Assembly (NCBI RefSeq): GCF_002233755.1
Contig: NZ_KZ268705.1
Span: forward strand, 62,001 to 126,000
Direction of reading: 5' to 3'
DNA: 64,000 bases
Source: Acinetobacter piscicola
GTDB lineage: Bacteria > Pseudomonadota > Gammaproteobacteria > Pseudomonadales > Moraxellaceae
Shown: positions 49,178-59,235 of the stretch, one piece after another
How positions within the stretch are numbered: the first letter of the stretch is position 1
Layout of the letters: every line of letters starts with the position of its first letter
The notes under the pieces: model-generated
Databases searched by the model: none
The model's input: the letters and a program-made list of their open reading frames with translations, nothing else
Told to the model about the DNA's origin: nothing
Translations under genes and position numbers: made by a program

Positions 49178-50875
49178 TTATTGAATAGCCGCAGGTGCAT
49201 CTTCCACACCACTATTTGTAGAATGAGAACAGGTTAATTTACCCTGATCACGAGCAGCTTTCCAAGCAGTATAAGGTCCATCAATTTCAGCTTGAGAATG
49301 TTTTTGTAAGGCTAAAACTGAATCACCAATTGCCAACAACTGTTGATGCATTAGATTAAAATCAATAGCATCCTTACCAAATGATGGTGCCCACAGTGAC
49401 CACGGACCAGAGATGGTTGCCATTGTTGGAATCAAATTTTTATGTGAAGCATTACCAATTCCACCAAAATCACACTGTTTCGGTAAACGATCTGGAACAG
49501 GTACATCCTGCCCTGTGCCAATAAAAACACTCGGCAATTTACGTCTTTGTGCCGCTTCTGTGGCAATTTCCTGCATTAAAAGATGTTCTTCAGGAACAAA
49601 CCAAGCTTGTGGTTCTGCTCTGCCAGAAAACGCTAAAGTTCGCCCTACCCCACCATCCTGACGAGGTTTTGCTAATATTTCACGAGTTCCTAAATGTTCT
49701 ACAGCAAATACAAAACTGACTTTTTTCGCTTTATATTCTTCATTTAGTTTTTCCATATATCTAAAAGTGCCTTCTTTAGACATATGAAGATGGCCTGTAT
49801 TAAATGCAAATTCATAAGTTTTTGGTCGGCATTTCAGCGGTAATTTAGCAAAATATTGTGCCAAAGCCACCATACCAGCAGCACCATTCTCCTGAACCCA
49901 CGTATTACCGTCTGTATTGGCAACAAAAACAACTTTTTCTTCACTCATTCCAGGTAGCGTTGCAGTTAAGTTACGAGTCATGGCTTTATCTCGTTCTGCT
50001 TGAACAACGATACGTGCATCCGTTGTACTTGTTGCTAATGCTTTTATCTTGGCAAACTCATCCGATCCTAAGAAAACAGCTGGAAGTCGATAATGCAAAC
50101 CATTATGCGGGTCAAAATAATCTTTCACTTGCTCTCGTGGTACATCAAAACCAAGAATCAGCCCCGCAGCTCCTGCCTTACCAGCAGCAACCAAATCACT
50201 GTGCATAAATCGCGCTGCTAAAAATGGCTTATCATATCTTTCAGTTCTCAGATCATTCAAAGCCGAACTAACATATTTTACAAATTGAAATAAAAATGCG
50301 TAAGGCGGGGCCACAACATTAGCGTAATTAGGATCATCAGCTGTTGGAATTTCACGAACAATAATTTTTCCCTTATGCTCAGCAGTAATCGGCTGATTGG
50401 CAGCTAAATAAATCAACTGACCTGTATTCCCCGTACCAGATGTACCCAATGAATACGGCACTGCTCCAGCAATCGGAATATCCTGACCATTGACAGATAG
50501 GCTTCCTGAGCGTGATAAGCTACGCCCTTTACCATTTTCAGCTTGTATAGCAGGTTGCCAGCGCTCAATTTCATAACTATCCGACTGTATTTGCATACCT
50601 GGTATTTTTTTTGCTTCTACTTCAATCCAGTCAATCAATTGATTATGAGCTTGACTCCCTGTAGAACGTAACTGACCGAGTTCTGGCCCTACCTGTACCA
50701 ATTTTTCTAAAGCTGCTGCATCTGCAAATAGCTTTTCATCCATGATCGTTGGACATGTTTCTTCCACTTCAGGCTGCGTAATTGAGACACTGTCTTTATC
50801 ACTACCACAACCTGTAACTGCGAAACTAAGTAAAATGAGACCTAGAGGATGTTTATAAACTTGATGCTTTTTCAT
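49178..50875 (-). CDS. M28-like peptidase lipoprotein with PA domain
   Basis: This is a 565-aa secreted lipoprotein: signal and lipobox LLSFAVTGC (Cys about 23). It resembles M28 aminopeptidases with a protease-associated (PA) insertion (KAGAAGLILGFDVP). The M28 metal-binding regions look altered: the HxD step reads VANTDGNTW and the D-N-x-S/A-G step reads QENGAAGMVALAQYF, while FNTGHLHMSKEGTFRY and AVEHLGTRE follow. It may be an inactive or specialised member. I chose ATG 50875 because AAGGA lies six bases before it and it starts the signal peptide; the frame is open far upstream without sense. Confidence 0.75.
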   Translation of the reverse strand: MKKHQVYKHPLGLILLSFAVTGCGSDKDSVSITQPEVEETCPTIMDEKLFADAAALEKLVQVGPELGQLRSTGSQAHNQLIDWIEVEAKKIPGMQIQSDSYEIERWQPAIQAENGKGRSLSRSGSLSVNGQDIPIAGAVPYSLGTSGTGNTGQLIYLAANQPITAEHKGKIIVREIPTADDPNYANVVAPPYAFLFQFVKYVSSALNDLRTERYDKPFLAARFMHSDLVAAGKAGAAGLILGFDVPREQVKDYFDPHNGLHYRLPAVFLGSDEFAKIKALATSTTDARIVVQAERDKAMTRNLTATLPGMSEEKVVFVANTDGNTWVQENGAAGMVALAQYFAKLPLKCRPKTYEFAFNTGHLHMSKEGTFRYMEKLNEEYKAKKVSFVFAVEHLGTREILAKPRQDGGVGRTLAFSGRAEPQAWFVPEEHLLMQEIATEAAQRRKLPSVFIGTGQDVPVPDRLPKQCDFGGIGNASHKNLIPTMATISGPWSLWAPSFGKDAIDFNLMHQQLLAIGDSVLALQKHSQAEIDGPYTAWKAARDQGKLTCSHSTNSGVEDAPAAIQ

Positions 50876-51194
50876 ATCTTTTCCTTGATGTTTACTCATC
50901 GCAACCTCTTGTACATGAAACAAATAGGCTTTTGACTTGCAGCTATATGAGCAATTTTTATGTATGTATTCCTTTACCTGCTTACCAAATACTATAAAAA
51001 AAACAGGCTTATCCAAGAACCGAACCAAATAGATCATCTGAATTTTCACAAATAATGAACTTTTGAGAGAATCTATATGATCATTCTTCCGATAATATGA
51101 TGAACCAAGAGTAAAAAAATAACGCTTCTGAGTCAGAAGATTTCGAATTTAGGACAGCTCATTTAAAAAAGGGCCAAAATGACCAAAAAAATGA

Positions 51195-52265
51195 CTATAT
51201 ATTTAAATTATTTAATTTTTTACGGTATTGAGTTGGTGTTAAGTTTGTTTGTAGTCTAAACCATGTAATAAATGAATGACTGGTATAAAAACCAAGTGCT
51301 TTAGAAATAAATGCAACTGAATGTTGATAGTTCACTAAATAGTTTTCAGCTAATTCGAGTCGAACTTGATCTAAAATTTTACTATAGGCATTTTCTTCTT
51401 GATGTAATTTTCTACTTAGCGTTCTGACATTAACGGCCAACTGCTCTGCAACATTTTCACGAGACAATCGTTCTTGATGTAACAATAAATAAATTTGTGC
51501 TCTCACCTGTTCAGTAAACGTTTTTTCAACTTTTTGTTGTTCAAGCAATTTTTGAGCGAATATTTTAACACTGTCATACAATCCAGAGTTTGCTGTTTTT
51601 AATGGCATGTTAAGTGATTTAGGTAGTAATAACAAAGCAGCTTCTTTTTGGTCAAAATAGACTGGACATCCAAAAAATTCATCATACATTTTTTGTAATT
51701 CAGGTGCGGCCAAAGTATGGCTAAAATGAACAGCTCTTAGTATAGAATAACCCTCATCACGGACTAATCTCACTAAACTAACCCACCAAGCCAAATTATA
51801 TTCTGTCGCACAACGAATAAAAATTGGGTCTTTAGACCTACATTTCCATTTCCAATACACGATATCTGGTTCTGTTTGAATAGAAATATCACCGATACAA
51901 CCAATTAAGGGTTGGAATTCTTTTAAGGTATATATTGCTTTACTTAAAGTTGATGATAAAGGCACAAGATGTCCCAAAACACCATAAGCAGTTGAGTCCA
52001 TCTTCTTAGAAAAAACTAAAGAAACCAATGGATTGTTTAGAATATTATAAGTATATGAAACTGCCTTTTCAAAATAATTGAGTGGAATACATTGATTTGA
52101 ATCACCTAATTGTTCCTCAGTCAAACCGCCTTGTAAAAGAAGCTCCTTTCTATTGATTCCAAAAAAGGTTGCATGCTCAAGAAAATGATTAACAAGTCCT
52201 ACAAGTACTTGACTTCCAAGAGTATCATCAATATTTTTTTGTAAATCAGTGATCATACTCATCAT
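51195..52265 (-). CDS. AraC-family regulator (arabinose-binding-domain type)
   Basis: This is a 356-aa AraC/OruR-type regulator. The N-terminal part matches the PF12625 sensor domain (IPLNYFEKAVSYTYNILNNP and following), and the C-terminal has two HTHs: ENVAEQLAVNVRTLSRKLHQ and VAFISKALGFYTSHSFITWF, ending TPTQYRKKLNN. It is upstream of the M28 lipoprotein gene on the same strand (gap 320 bases), which may be a target. The start among ATG 52265/52262 is not decided by a strong site. Confidence 0.87.
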   Translation of the reverse strand: MMSMITDLQKNIDDTLGSQVLVGLVNHFLEHATFFGINRKELLLQGGLTEEQLGDSNQCIPLNYFEKAVSYTYNILNNPLVSLVFSKKMDSTAYGVLGHLVPLSSTLSKAIYTLKEFQPLIGCIGDISIQTEPDIVYWKWKCRSKDPIFIRCATEYNLAWWVSLVRLVRDEGYSILRAVHFSHTLAAPELQKMYDEFFGCPVYFDQKEAALLLLPKSLNMPLKTANSGLYDSVKIFAQKLLEQQKVEKTFTEQVRAQIYLLLHQERLSRENVAEQLAVNVRTLSRKLHQEENAYSKILDQVRLELAENYLVNYQHSVAFISKALGFYTSHSFITWFRLQTNLTPTQYRKKLNNLNI

Positions 52266-52390
52266 CCCAGATAATTAATCCCTCATTTATAGTTATTGTA
52301 AATCACAATATCAAAACAATTCAAACTTTTAACCCTCATAGAGATTAAAGTCTATCGTTTTATACTGATGAATGATAACGACTGAATTTT

Positions 52391-52419
52391 TACAAAAAAT
52401 AAGGGAGCAGAAGCTCCCC
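52391..52419 (-). terminator. Terminator of the pirin gene
   Basis: GGGAGC / GCTCCC with AGAA loop (52403-52418); on the minus strand TTATTTTTTG follows. It is almost identical, including flanks, to the AlpA terminator in the island (31660-31688). Confidence 0.85.
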
Positions 52420-52562
52420 ATCATCAACCAATCTGAAACTAAAACACTGACGTCAAAATTCAGATTGATATTTGTGTACTTACATTCATCATTATCTAGA
52501 ATCTAGATATTTTAAATTTACACTTACTTGTTGAACTTATAGAAGTTCATAATATTCTTCTA

Positions 52563-53396
52563 TCAACTTCCAAAATTCCCACGTTGATAATCCACAATAG
52601 CCTCTTCTATCTCTTGTTGAGTATTCATCACAAATGGCCCATATGCGGTAACGGGTTCTTTGAGTGGTTGACCCGCAAGTAAAATCACATGCAGATCTGT
52701 GATGGCTTGTAGGCTAATCTGACTTTCTTGCTGTGATTCATCACGATCCATCCACAAGGTCTGGGTCGCATCTGCTTCTACTGCGTTGTCACCAAAACGC
52801 CCTGAACCAGAAATGATATAGATAAAACCATTGAAATCACTTGGCAATTGCTGTTCAAATTTTGCACCTGCCTGCATAGAAATATCCAACATAGTCAGTG
52901 GAGAATGCGTCAAAGCAGGTCCTTCTACCTCACCCGATTGTCCAGCGAAGACTTTAACGTCAACGCCCTGCATTTTGCGTACAGGCATATCTGAACCACG
53001 CAAATCTTGATAACGTGATGTGACTAATTTGTCTTTGGCTGGCAAGTTTATCCAAAGTTGCAGCGCATGAACAAAATTTTCATCTATAGGGTGCTCATTG
53101 TGTTCTATACCACGCCCCGCTGTCATCCACTGTGCATCTCCGACTCCCAATGTACCCGCACCACCTTTAGAGTCTTCATGTGCTAATCCACCATCTAAAA
53201 CATAAGTGACGGTTTCAAAGCCACGATGCGGATGTAGCCCAAATGCACCGGGTTTGAAACGATCATTCATCATGGATAAAAATGGATCATGTAGCTCCCA
53301 ATTGCCAGGATAGATCGCAGCGCCTGCAACACGAATATCGGATTCATGTACCGGTTGTAATGCATTAACACGTTCAATCTTACGTTGATAGGTCAT
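52563..53396 (-). CDS. Pirin-family protein
   Basis: This is a 277-aa bicupin. The metal-binding set is LHPHRGFETVTYVLDGGLAHEDS (shortened here: HPHRGFET and LAHEDS) and RGIEHNE; the C-terminal cupin ends with GPFVMNTQQEIEEAI. Pirins bind Fe and some act as quercetinases or regulators. AAGGAG lies seven bases before ATG 53396; the frame's earlier Met has no site. It is monocistronic with a terminator. Confidence 0.9.
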   Translation of the reverse strand: MTYQRKIERVNALQPVHESDIRVAGAAIYPGNWELHDPFLSMMNDRFKPGAFGLHPHRGFETVTYVLDGGLAHEDSKGGAGTLGVGDAQWMTAGRGIEHNEHPIDENFVHALQLWINLPAKDKLVTSRYQDLRGSDMPVRKMQGVDVKVFAGQSGEVEGPALTHSPLTMLDISMQAGAKFEQQLPSDFNGFIYIISGSGRFGDNAVEADATQTLWMDRDESQQESQISLQAITDLHVILLAGQPLKEPVTAYGPFVMNTQQEIEEAIVDYQRGNFGS

Positions 53397-53535
53397 AACA
53401 CACTCCTTATTTTGAATATCCTTGCATAGCAAATCATCTGAGCAGGAATATCGAAATCATTTTGAATGATATGGTGGGTAAACGATATTTTTCAATGCGG
53501 ATAAAATGGTGTAAAAACTAAAATACGTTAAATAA

Positions 53536-53658
53536 CTAAAAGCTATAGATCAAAGTCAAATAACTAAAAGTAGCATCTTGACCACCTGCTTTTTTTAATG
53601 AATCAGACACATCCACATAAACAAAGCCGCCATTAAAATTCAAATCAGGGCTTAAATA
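53536..53658 (-). pseudogene. 3' remnant of an outer-membrane beta-barrel gene
   Basis: A 40-codon frame, ending with a Phe codon before the stop, reads LSPDLNFNGGFVYVDVSDSL and then TFSYLTLIYSF. The alternating hydrophobic pattern and terminal Phe are those of the last strands of an outer-membrane porin. An in-frame TGA precedes it and no upstream half is found, so it is a fragment. The exact porin family is not certain. Confidence 0.45.
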
Positions 53659-54125
53659 TCAGTAAAATTGTTTTCAGATAGTACTTCACTCTAAACATGA
53701 AACACCTCCGTGTAGATGATTAGGTTTTTATATGTTGTACCAAAAAATATGACTCAAATTTTAGAAATTCATGAAGCCTTTTAAATAACAAAACACTGTT
53801 AGAAATGAAAGCGCTTACTCTAGAAAATTAAATTTAAAGATTAACTTAATATTAAATTTAGAATTAATTTATTCAATAATAAGATTTTTTAATCGATTTT
53901 CTTTCAACTCATAAATAAGTATTTAGCTTATTATTTCTAAAACAAGATGTAACATAAATCTGCTTTCTGAGCTAAAATTTATTCATTATTTTATATAAAG
54001 ACAGATATCGATTTAAAAGTTAATCGTATTGGTTGTATATATCAAGGATATAACCATCTGTTTTAAGAACTTCCGTTGCGATAATGGAAGTGCACAATGA
54101 AAAGAAAATTTTAGAGGTGTTATAT
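53659..54125. other. AT-rich non-coding region
   Basis: About 465 bases upstream of the isochorismatase-family gene; holds its promoter. No other gene is supported. Confidence 0.35.
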
Positions 54126-54794
54126 ATGGCAGCTACTAATGGAATGTTAGATGCGGATGATGCGGTTATTTTACTGATCGATCATCAAAGCGGACTCTTT
54201 AATACTGTACGTGATTTACCTGTACCTGACTTACGAAACTATGTTACTGCAATTGCAAAAGCAGCGACACTTTTAAATATACCTGTAATTACAACTGCCT
54301 CTGTACCAGATGGCCCGAATGGCCCCTTAATCCCTGAAATCCATCAACATGCTCCACATGCAGTCTATGTACCACGTACTGGACAAATTAATACGTGGGA
54401 TAACCCATTATTTGTGGAAGAAATTAAAAAAACTGGCAGAAAAACACTGATTATTGCTGGAACATTAACCAGTGTATGTATGGCATTCCCTGCTGTAAGT
54501 GCACGTAAGGAAGGCTATAATGTGTATTGTGTTGTAGATGCTTCAGGAAACTGGAACAAAATGGCGACAGATACATCGATTGCACGTGTAACCCAAGCTG
54601 GTGCTATTCCAACGGATACTTTTGCAATTGTGGCTGAGTTAATGCGAACTTGGAATCGTCCAGAAGGTTCTCGTTTTGCAGAAATTATTTCAGAACATAT
54701 TTGCCCAGAATATAAATGCTTGATGGAAAGTTATGCAAAAGCTCAAGCTGTCTACAGAGATGGTCCAGAAACAAATTTAGATAAGTACAAATAA
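54126..54794 (+). CDS. Isochorismatase-family cysteine hydrolase (1)
   Basis: This is a 222-aa protein of the isochorismatase-like hydrolase fold. The catalytic Asp is in [10 protein letters not shown], the Lys in [12 protein letters not shown], and the Cys in [19 protein letters not shown]. Relatives hydrolyse isochorismate, nicotinamide or other amides; the family often marks carbamoyl/amide breakdown. I chose ATG 54126 because AGAGGT lies seven bases upstream; the frame's earlier ATG has none. A second paralogue lies at 60625. A terminator follows. Confidence 0.87.
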   Translation: MAATNGMLDADDAVILLIDHQSGLFNTVRDLPVPDLRNYVTAIAKAATLLNIPVITTASVPDGPNGPLIPEIHQHAPHAVYVPRTGQINTWDNPLFVEEIKKTGRKTLIIAGTLTSVCMAFPAVSARKEGYNVYCVVDASGNWNKMATDTSIARVTQAGAIPTDTFAIVAELMRTWNRPEGSRFAEIISEHICPEYKCLMESYAKAQAVYRDGPETNLDKYK

Positions 54795-54833
54795 TATAAG
54801 CTTAAGCTAAGCTCGTATTAGAAGTCATTTATC

Positions 54834-54871
54834 AAAAACACCTCAAACATCAATTTGAGGTGTTTGTTTTT
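54834..54871 (+). terminator. Terminator after isochorismatase-family gene 1
   Basis: AAACACCTCAAA and TTTGAGGTGTTT form a perfect 12-bp stem around six bases; GTTTTT follows. Confidence 0.92.
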
Positions 54872-55005
54872 AATCAAATAGCGAGTATTAGAATATCGCA
54901 TCGGAATTTGCAGACATAAACTTATCTTTAAAAATGATACTCAAAATCAAGTGACATTAAGTTATTATACGCCATAGCACAAAACAAATAGTAAGAGGTA
55001 TTACA

Positions 55006-55290
55006 ATGCATATTCAACAAACTGATGATAATAAACACGGATCTTTTATCATGTTCGACAATGACGTTCAAATTGCAGAAATGGCTTATACTTGGGCTGG
55101 TGAGCAATTATTAATTATCGACCATACAGATGTAGATGAAAAATATAAAGGTCAGGGCCTTGGAAGAAAGCTCCTTGATGAATTGGTCGCTTTTGTTCGC
55201 GCTAAAAATGTAAAAGTTATTCCATTGTGTCCTTTTTCTAAATCAGTCTTTGACAAAGATGCATCTATTCGTGATGTTTTACGCCCCTAA
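55006..55290 (+). CDS. Small GNAT-family N-acetyltransferase
   Basis: This is a 94-aa short GNAT (PF14542/YjdJ type) with the acetyl-CoA pyrophosphate loop KGQGLGRKLLDELVAFVRAK and C-terminal VIPLCPFSKSVFDK. Members acetylate unknown small targets. AAGAGG precedes the ATG. Monocistronic. Confidence 0.88.
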   Translation: MHIQQTDDNKHGSFIMFDNDVQIAEMAYTWAGEQLLIIDHTDVDEKYKGQGLGRKLLDELVAFVRAKNVKVIPLCPFSKSVFDKDASIRDVLRP

Positions 55291-55442
55291 AAAACCTTGT
55301 TCAATAAATTTAGATGTAATTCTCTTTTAAGGGCAGACCAATTACTGCCCTTAGGAATTTCTAGCTCTAACAGTATCACAGTCATAATTGTTAAAATTCT
55401 ATCACTCGTTGCTTCTAAGTGGCTTTTATTCATCTTATTATC

Positions 55443-56150
55443 CTAATCTGGTTCAACAAATCTCTTATTTGCGGCAAGATAAGATAAATACAGCACTGGA
55501 ATAATAAAAAATGCAACACTCCAAAAATCTAAATACACATATAAAAATGCACCTAAAAATGCACCGATCACAAAGCCGCTTACAATACTAAAGCTATGTA
55601 GTAATTTCTCTTTGTTATCATCATTTTTATTTCTGAGATAATTTGAGATATCAATACCAAACTGTGTAGTATTGCCTGTCATCATCGTACTTGGGCTAAT
55701 GTGTTTAATTAAAGTTTTGCTTGATGTATTCCGAATCGCTAAAGCGATTAAACCTAAGCCAGCTGTAATTGCAACAGTCACACTATTGGCATCTTTAAAA
55801 GGTTCAAAATACAGCCCTGCAACCATAAACCCTGTTAAAAAAAGTGCTTCTCCTAAGAATAAGTAACTTAAAGCAGTGTGTCTTTGGGTACTACGGTCAA
55901 TCCAATATTTGGTAATAGCAACAGTTAAAATAAATAATGGAATTGCACCAAGTTTAATCCAAATACCTGAGCCATCGTTAACCCATGCAGCACCAGCTAT
56001 AACTAAGTTTCCTGTGACATGGGCAGTAAAAAAACCAAATAAAGCAATAAAACCAATCGTATCAATTGCACCGCCTACGATAATCAATAAAATTGGATCT
56101 CGGCAAATACTCCAAAATCCTTTGGGTTTAGCCATTTTTATATTTTCCAT
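55443..56150 (-). CDS. DUF1275 (YoaK-like) membrane protein
   Basis: This is a 235-aa, six-helix membrane protein of the DUF1275/YoaK family. The signature VGGAIDTIGFIALFGFFTAH and VTGNLVIAG at the start and STMMTGNTTQFGID later are conserved. The function is not established. Start at ATG 56150 (AAAGG about nine bases before); a Met six codons later is an alternative. Confidence 0.85.
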   Translation of the reverse strand: MENIKMAKPKGFWSICRDPILLIIVGGAIDTIGFIALFGFFTAHVTGNLVIAGAAWVNDGSGIWIKLGAIPLFILTVAITKYWIDRSTQRHTALSYLFLGEALFLTGFMVAGLYFEPFKDANSVTVAITAGLGLIALAIRNTSSKTLIKHISPSTMMTGNTTQFGIDISNYLRNKNDDNKEKLLHSFSIVSGFVIGAFLGAFLYVYLDFWSVAFFIIPVLYLSYLAANKRFVEPD

Positions 56151-56156
56151 AAGCAA

Positions 56157-56639
56157 AAACCTTTTGTAATTTCAGCATAGATCAGTTTATTAACGAGTCT
56201 TTAAAATAAGACTAACTGCCCTATTTTAAATAAAAAATATTCGCTCTAATATTTTCATGTGATTTCAGATCATATTATCTAGCATTTTTATTTTAATCAT
56301 GTTCTGACATATTTTTTAACATCTGTATATTTTGTAATAAAGTTCAATTTTTTAATTTATTAGAGGAAATAAAATAGGTCTCTTTCATAAATCATTATTT
56401 AGCCAACTGAAAGTTATAAATTTCTGCAATAAAATTAAATCGTCATCCTAAGCGTTTAGCTTTATTTCGGTATCTTCCATATTAAATCTAATTTAAAAAA
56501 TCATCGAATCTGTGAATCAAAAAATTGACCCGAAATGCGACCCATAATTGTGCTTTTTTATCCAAATAAGGCTTACCCAACTTAAATATCTTGCCTATGA
56601 TTTAAGCTGTTTAGTCATAACAAAAGGTCAGGAGGACTT
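56157..56639. other. Intergenic region between divergent genes
   Basis: About 480 AT-rich bases between the DUF1275 gene and the large lipoprotein gene. Promoters must be here; nothing else is recognised. Confidence 0.35.
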
Positions 56640-57977
56640 ATGTATAAAACAGTGAATTATTTTGCCAGTATATGTTTAATCGCGATGGGACTGAGTGCCT
56701 GTGGAAACGATAATGACAATCAAACTACGGTTATTTCGACACCTATCGCAACCAGCGATTGCTTTTGGCAAGGGCCTTATTTAAAAGAAAACTCTGCAAC
56801 AAACTTTGCTTATCCAGATACAGGAAGTACCTATTGGGGTGCTAAATACACTTTACCTGAAGGTGCTGTACTTAGACTTAAAGCTGAATTTCCATATGCC
56901 AGATATATGTCAATTAACAGTTATAAAGCAGATACTAGCCCAGCAGATGCAATCAGCGATGATAAAATTATTCCTAACAAAAATGCCATCAACCCTTTTG
57001 TAAAGGGTCATTCTCGTAACCATTCTAAACGTTCATATACTTTAAATATTGCTGCTGGAGAAACACCTGAAAACCGTGCAGCAAATACCATCTATGATTA
57101 TGCAAAAGGTGGAGAAGCTGTGTTGTTATATCGAGTTTATATACCGGATACAGGAAAAAATATCACAGGTGGCGTCGCTTTACCTCAAGTCGAATTGACC
57201 ACAAGACAAGGAGAAGTTTTAACAGGACAAGCCGCTTGTAATGCGTTAAATGCGTCCAATAAAATACTAAGTATTCCTTTGATTCCTGCCAATACTTATG
57301 CAGAGGCACGTAAAAATAATCCTGCCAAAGAGACACCCGTATGGCGTGCTTCATACAACACAGCATTTACGTTGCAATGTGAATTTTATGGTATGTGTAA
57401 TTCAAACCCTAAACGCAGTGTTGCTTATTATGCAAACTTAGATAACCAATATATTTCAACTTCTCTTGACCGTAGCATTAAACCAATTGTCGTCATTCGC
57501 GGAAAAATTCCTCACGTGCCTAAAACACTCAAAGGTGAAGCATATTTTGATAGTAAAAATGCACAGTTGCGCTATTGGTCTATGTGTCAAAATGAATTTT
57601 ATTCACAAAAAGTGACTGACTGCTTATTTGATGAAAATGTTGATATTAATCCTGATGGGAAATATACAATTGTTACAAGTTTAGCCACGGATCGCCCTAA
57701 AAATGCGACCAAAGAGTGCGGTGTTGAGTTCTTGAATTGGTCTGAAAATGGTGATGGATTCTCTATCGTTTCTGGACGAGAAGATCATAAAACCGATGCA
57801 AGAATCATTATTCGTAATATGTTACCTGTGAATAATTTTTTAAATGCTGTTCAAAATACCCAAGTACCGGGAGATGAAACATCTGTATTGGGTGAATATT
57901 TACCTCATGCTGAATATTTTACAAAAGAAGAATTTGAAGCATTGGGTTGTAATGCCTATCAAAAACTAAAATTTTAA
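56640..57977 (+). CDS. Large lipoprotein of unknown function
   Basis: This is a 445-aa lipoprotein: signal MYKTVNYFASICLIAMGLSA followed by the lipidated Cys (residue 21) and an Asn/Asp-rich linker. The mature domain is rich in aromatic residues and beta pattern (LRLKAEFPYARYMSINSYKA, YRVYIPDTGKN), with several Cys (TSDCFW, TLQCEFYGMC, TKECGVEF, LGCNAY) that probably form disulfides. It faintly recalls DUF1214-type domains, but I do not claim that. GGAGG lies before its ATG. Its 3' end overlaps that of the AraC gene by four bases (convergent). Confidence 0.75.
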   Translation: MYKTVNYFASICLIAMGLSACGNDNDNQTTVISTPIATSDCFWQGPYLKENSATNFAYPDTGSTYWGAKYTLPEGAVLRLKAEFPYARYMSINSYKADTSPADAISDDKIIPNKNAINPFVKGHSRNHSKRSYTLNIAAGETPENRAANTIYDYAKGGEAVLLYRVYIPDTGKNITGGVALPQVELTTRQGEVLTGQAACNALNASNKILSIPLIPANTYAEARKNNPAKETPVWRASYNTAFTLQCEFYGMCNSNPKRSVAYYANLDNQYISTSLDRSIKPIVVIRGKIPHVPKTLKGEAYFDSKNAQLRYWSMCQNEFYSQKVTDCLFDENVDINPDGKYTIVTSLATDRPKNATKECGVEFLNWSENGDGFSIVSGREDHKTDARIIIRNMLPVNNFLNAVQNTQVPGDETSVLGEYLPHAEYFTKEEFEALGCNAYQKLKF

Positions 57978-59014
57978 TCCATACGAGCGGGAAGTAACCC
58001 GCTCTCTTTATATTGTTGTGGTGTCATGCCATACCATTGCTGAAATGCTTTTAAAAACTGACTTTTTGCTTTATAACCCAATAATAAAGCGATTTGTTTA
58101 ATCGTAAACTGTTGTAGGCTTAAATAATCCATTACTCTTTTTTTGCGTACATTTAATAATATTTCATTAAAACTCACCTCCTCTTCATTCAATCTCCTTT
58201 GCATCGTTTTTACACTAATGTTGAGAAAACCCGCTATATTCTGTCGTGAAGGCTGTATAAATCCCAATGTCGTCAATAATAAAATTTCTATTTTTTCTTG
58301 GTAATGAATATTCTGAAATTGTTTTTCTATTGCATGAATAATTGGATTAATTTGAACTAAATCTGAATGTTCAACGCTTAAAGAATCCAAAGAATAAACC
58401 AGTTGATTATGATATTTTAAAAAATCAGGAATACATTTAAATGACTTTAAATATAAACAAGAATCTATCCATTGAGGTACATGTTTAAACTCTACATGCG
58501 TTGGCCATACATTTTTAAAATGCCCCATCAAGCGAGTAAATCCAAACATTGCGCCTTCTATTTGATGATAACTAAAAAAATCAGGTAAATTTGGTGTAAA
58601 GTTTATTTTTATACGATCTCTACACTCTTGCAGCTCAATCGAAACAACTTCAGTTAAGATTTGAAAATAATGTCCAATTAAGCGCAACATAAAAACCAAT
58701 GGTAAATCAATTCTATGATCTAAACTTGGACTCAATGCGATATTCAAGACCTTATAAAAAGGTGATTGTTTTATGACACCCGTTTCAATAACTTTAATAC
58801 CAAGATTTGGTTCATTGGCAAGCATGACCATTTTCTTAATTTCTTGACTGACAATTTCTAAAGGAAGTCTATCTCCTTTAAAACGCTCTAAAGCCACCCA
58901 TTCTTTTGAAAGTTCTTCATATAATGCTGCCCTTTGATGATGTATAGCCCAAAATTGAAATCCTTTACGATTATTCATAACAATATGTTTATGAACACTA
59001 AATCCTTTATCCAT
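57974..59014 (-). CDS. AraC-family transcriptional regulator
   Basis: This is a 346-aa regulator with an N-terminal sensor domain and C-terminal AraC HTH pair: QNIAGFLNISVKTMQRRLNE and IKQIALLLGYKAKSQFLKAF, ending WYGMTPQQYKESG. The stop overlaps the lipoprotein gene's stop (shared TTAA), so the two genes are convergent. The lipoprotein gene is a possible target. Start ATG 59014 has no strong site. Confidence 0.87.
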   Translation of the reverse strand: MDKGFSVHKHIVMNNRKGFQFWAIHHQRAALYEELSKEWVALERFKGDRLPLEIVSQEIKKMVMLANEPNLGIKVIETGVIKQSPFYKVLNIALSPSLDHRIDLPLVFMLRLIGHYFQILTEVVSIELQECRDRIKINFTPNLPDFFSYHQIEGAMFGFTRLMGHFKNVWPTHVEFKHVPQWIDSCLYLKSFKCIPDFLKYHNQLVYSLDSLSVEHSDLVQINPIIHAIEKQFQNIHYQEKIEILLLTTLGFIQPSRQNIAGFLNISVKTMQRRLNEEEVSFNEILLNVRKKRVMDYLSLQQFTIKQIALLLGYKAKSQFLKAFQQWYGMTPQQYKESGLLPARMD

Positions 59015-59235
59015 TTAAAATCCATTGTGACCGACACTTCACCATCAGTTATTCATTTTATTCACAAATGAGTAATAAGTGTACATATAAAATAATATAG
59101 CCAGTGTACTTCAAAGTTAAGATGGGAATTACTGTCTCATAAATAGAACTAATATTTAAAATGTAAGACTAGAACCAAACTCCCCTCACTTTTAAAATCT
59201 GTTCTTAATACTTTAATTAATCAATAAAATCCAAA

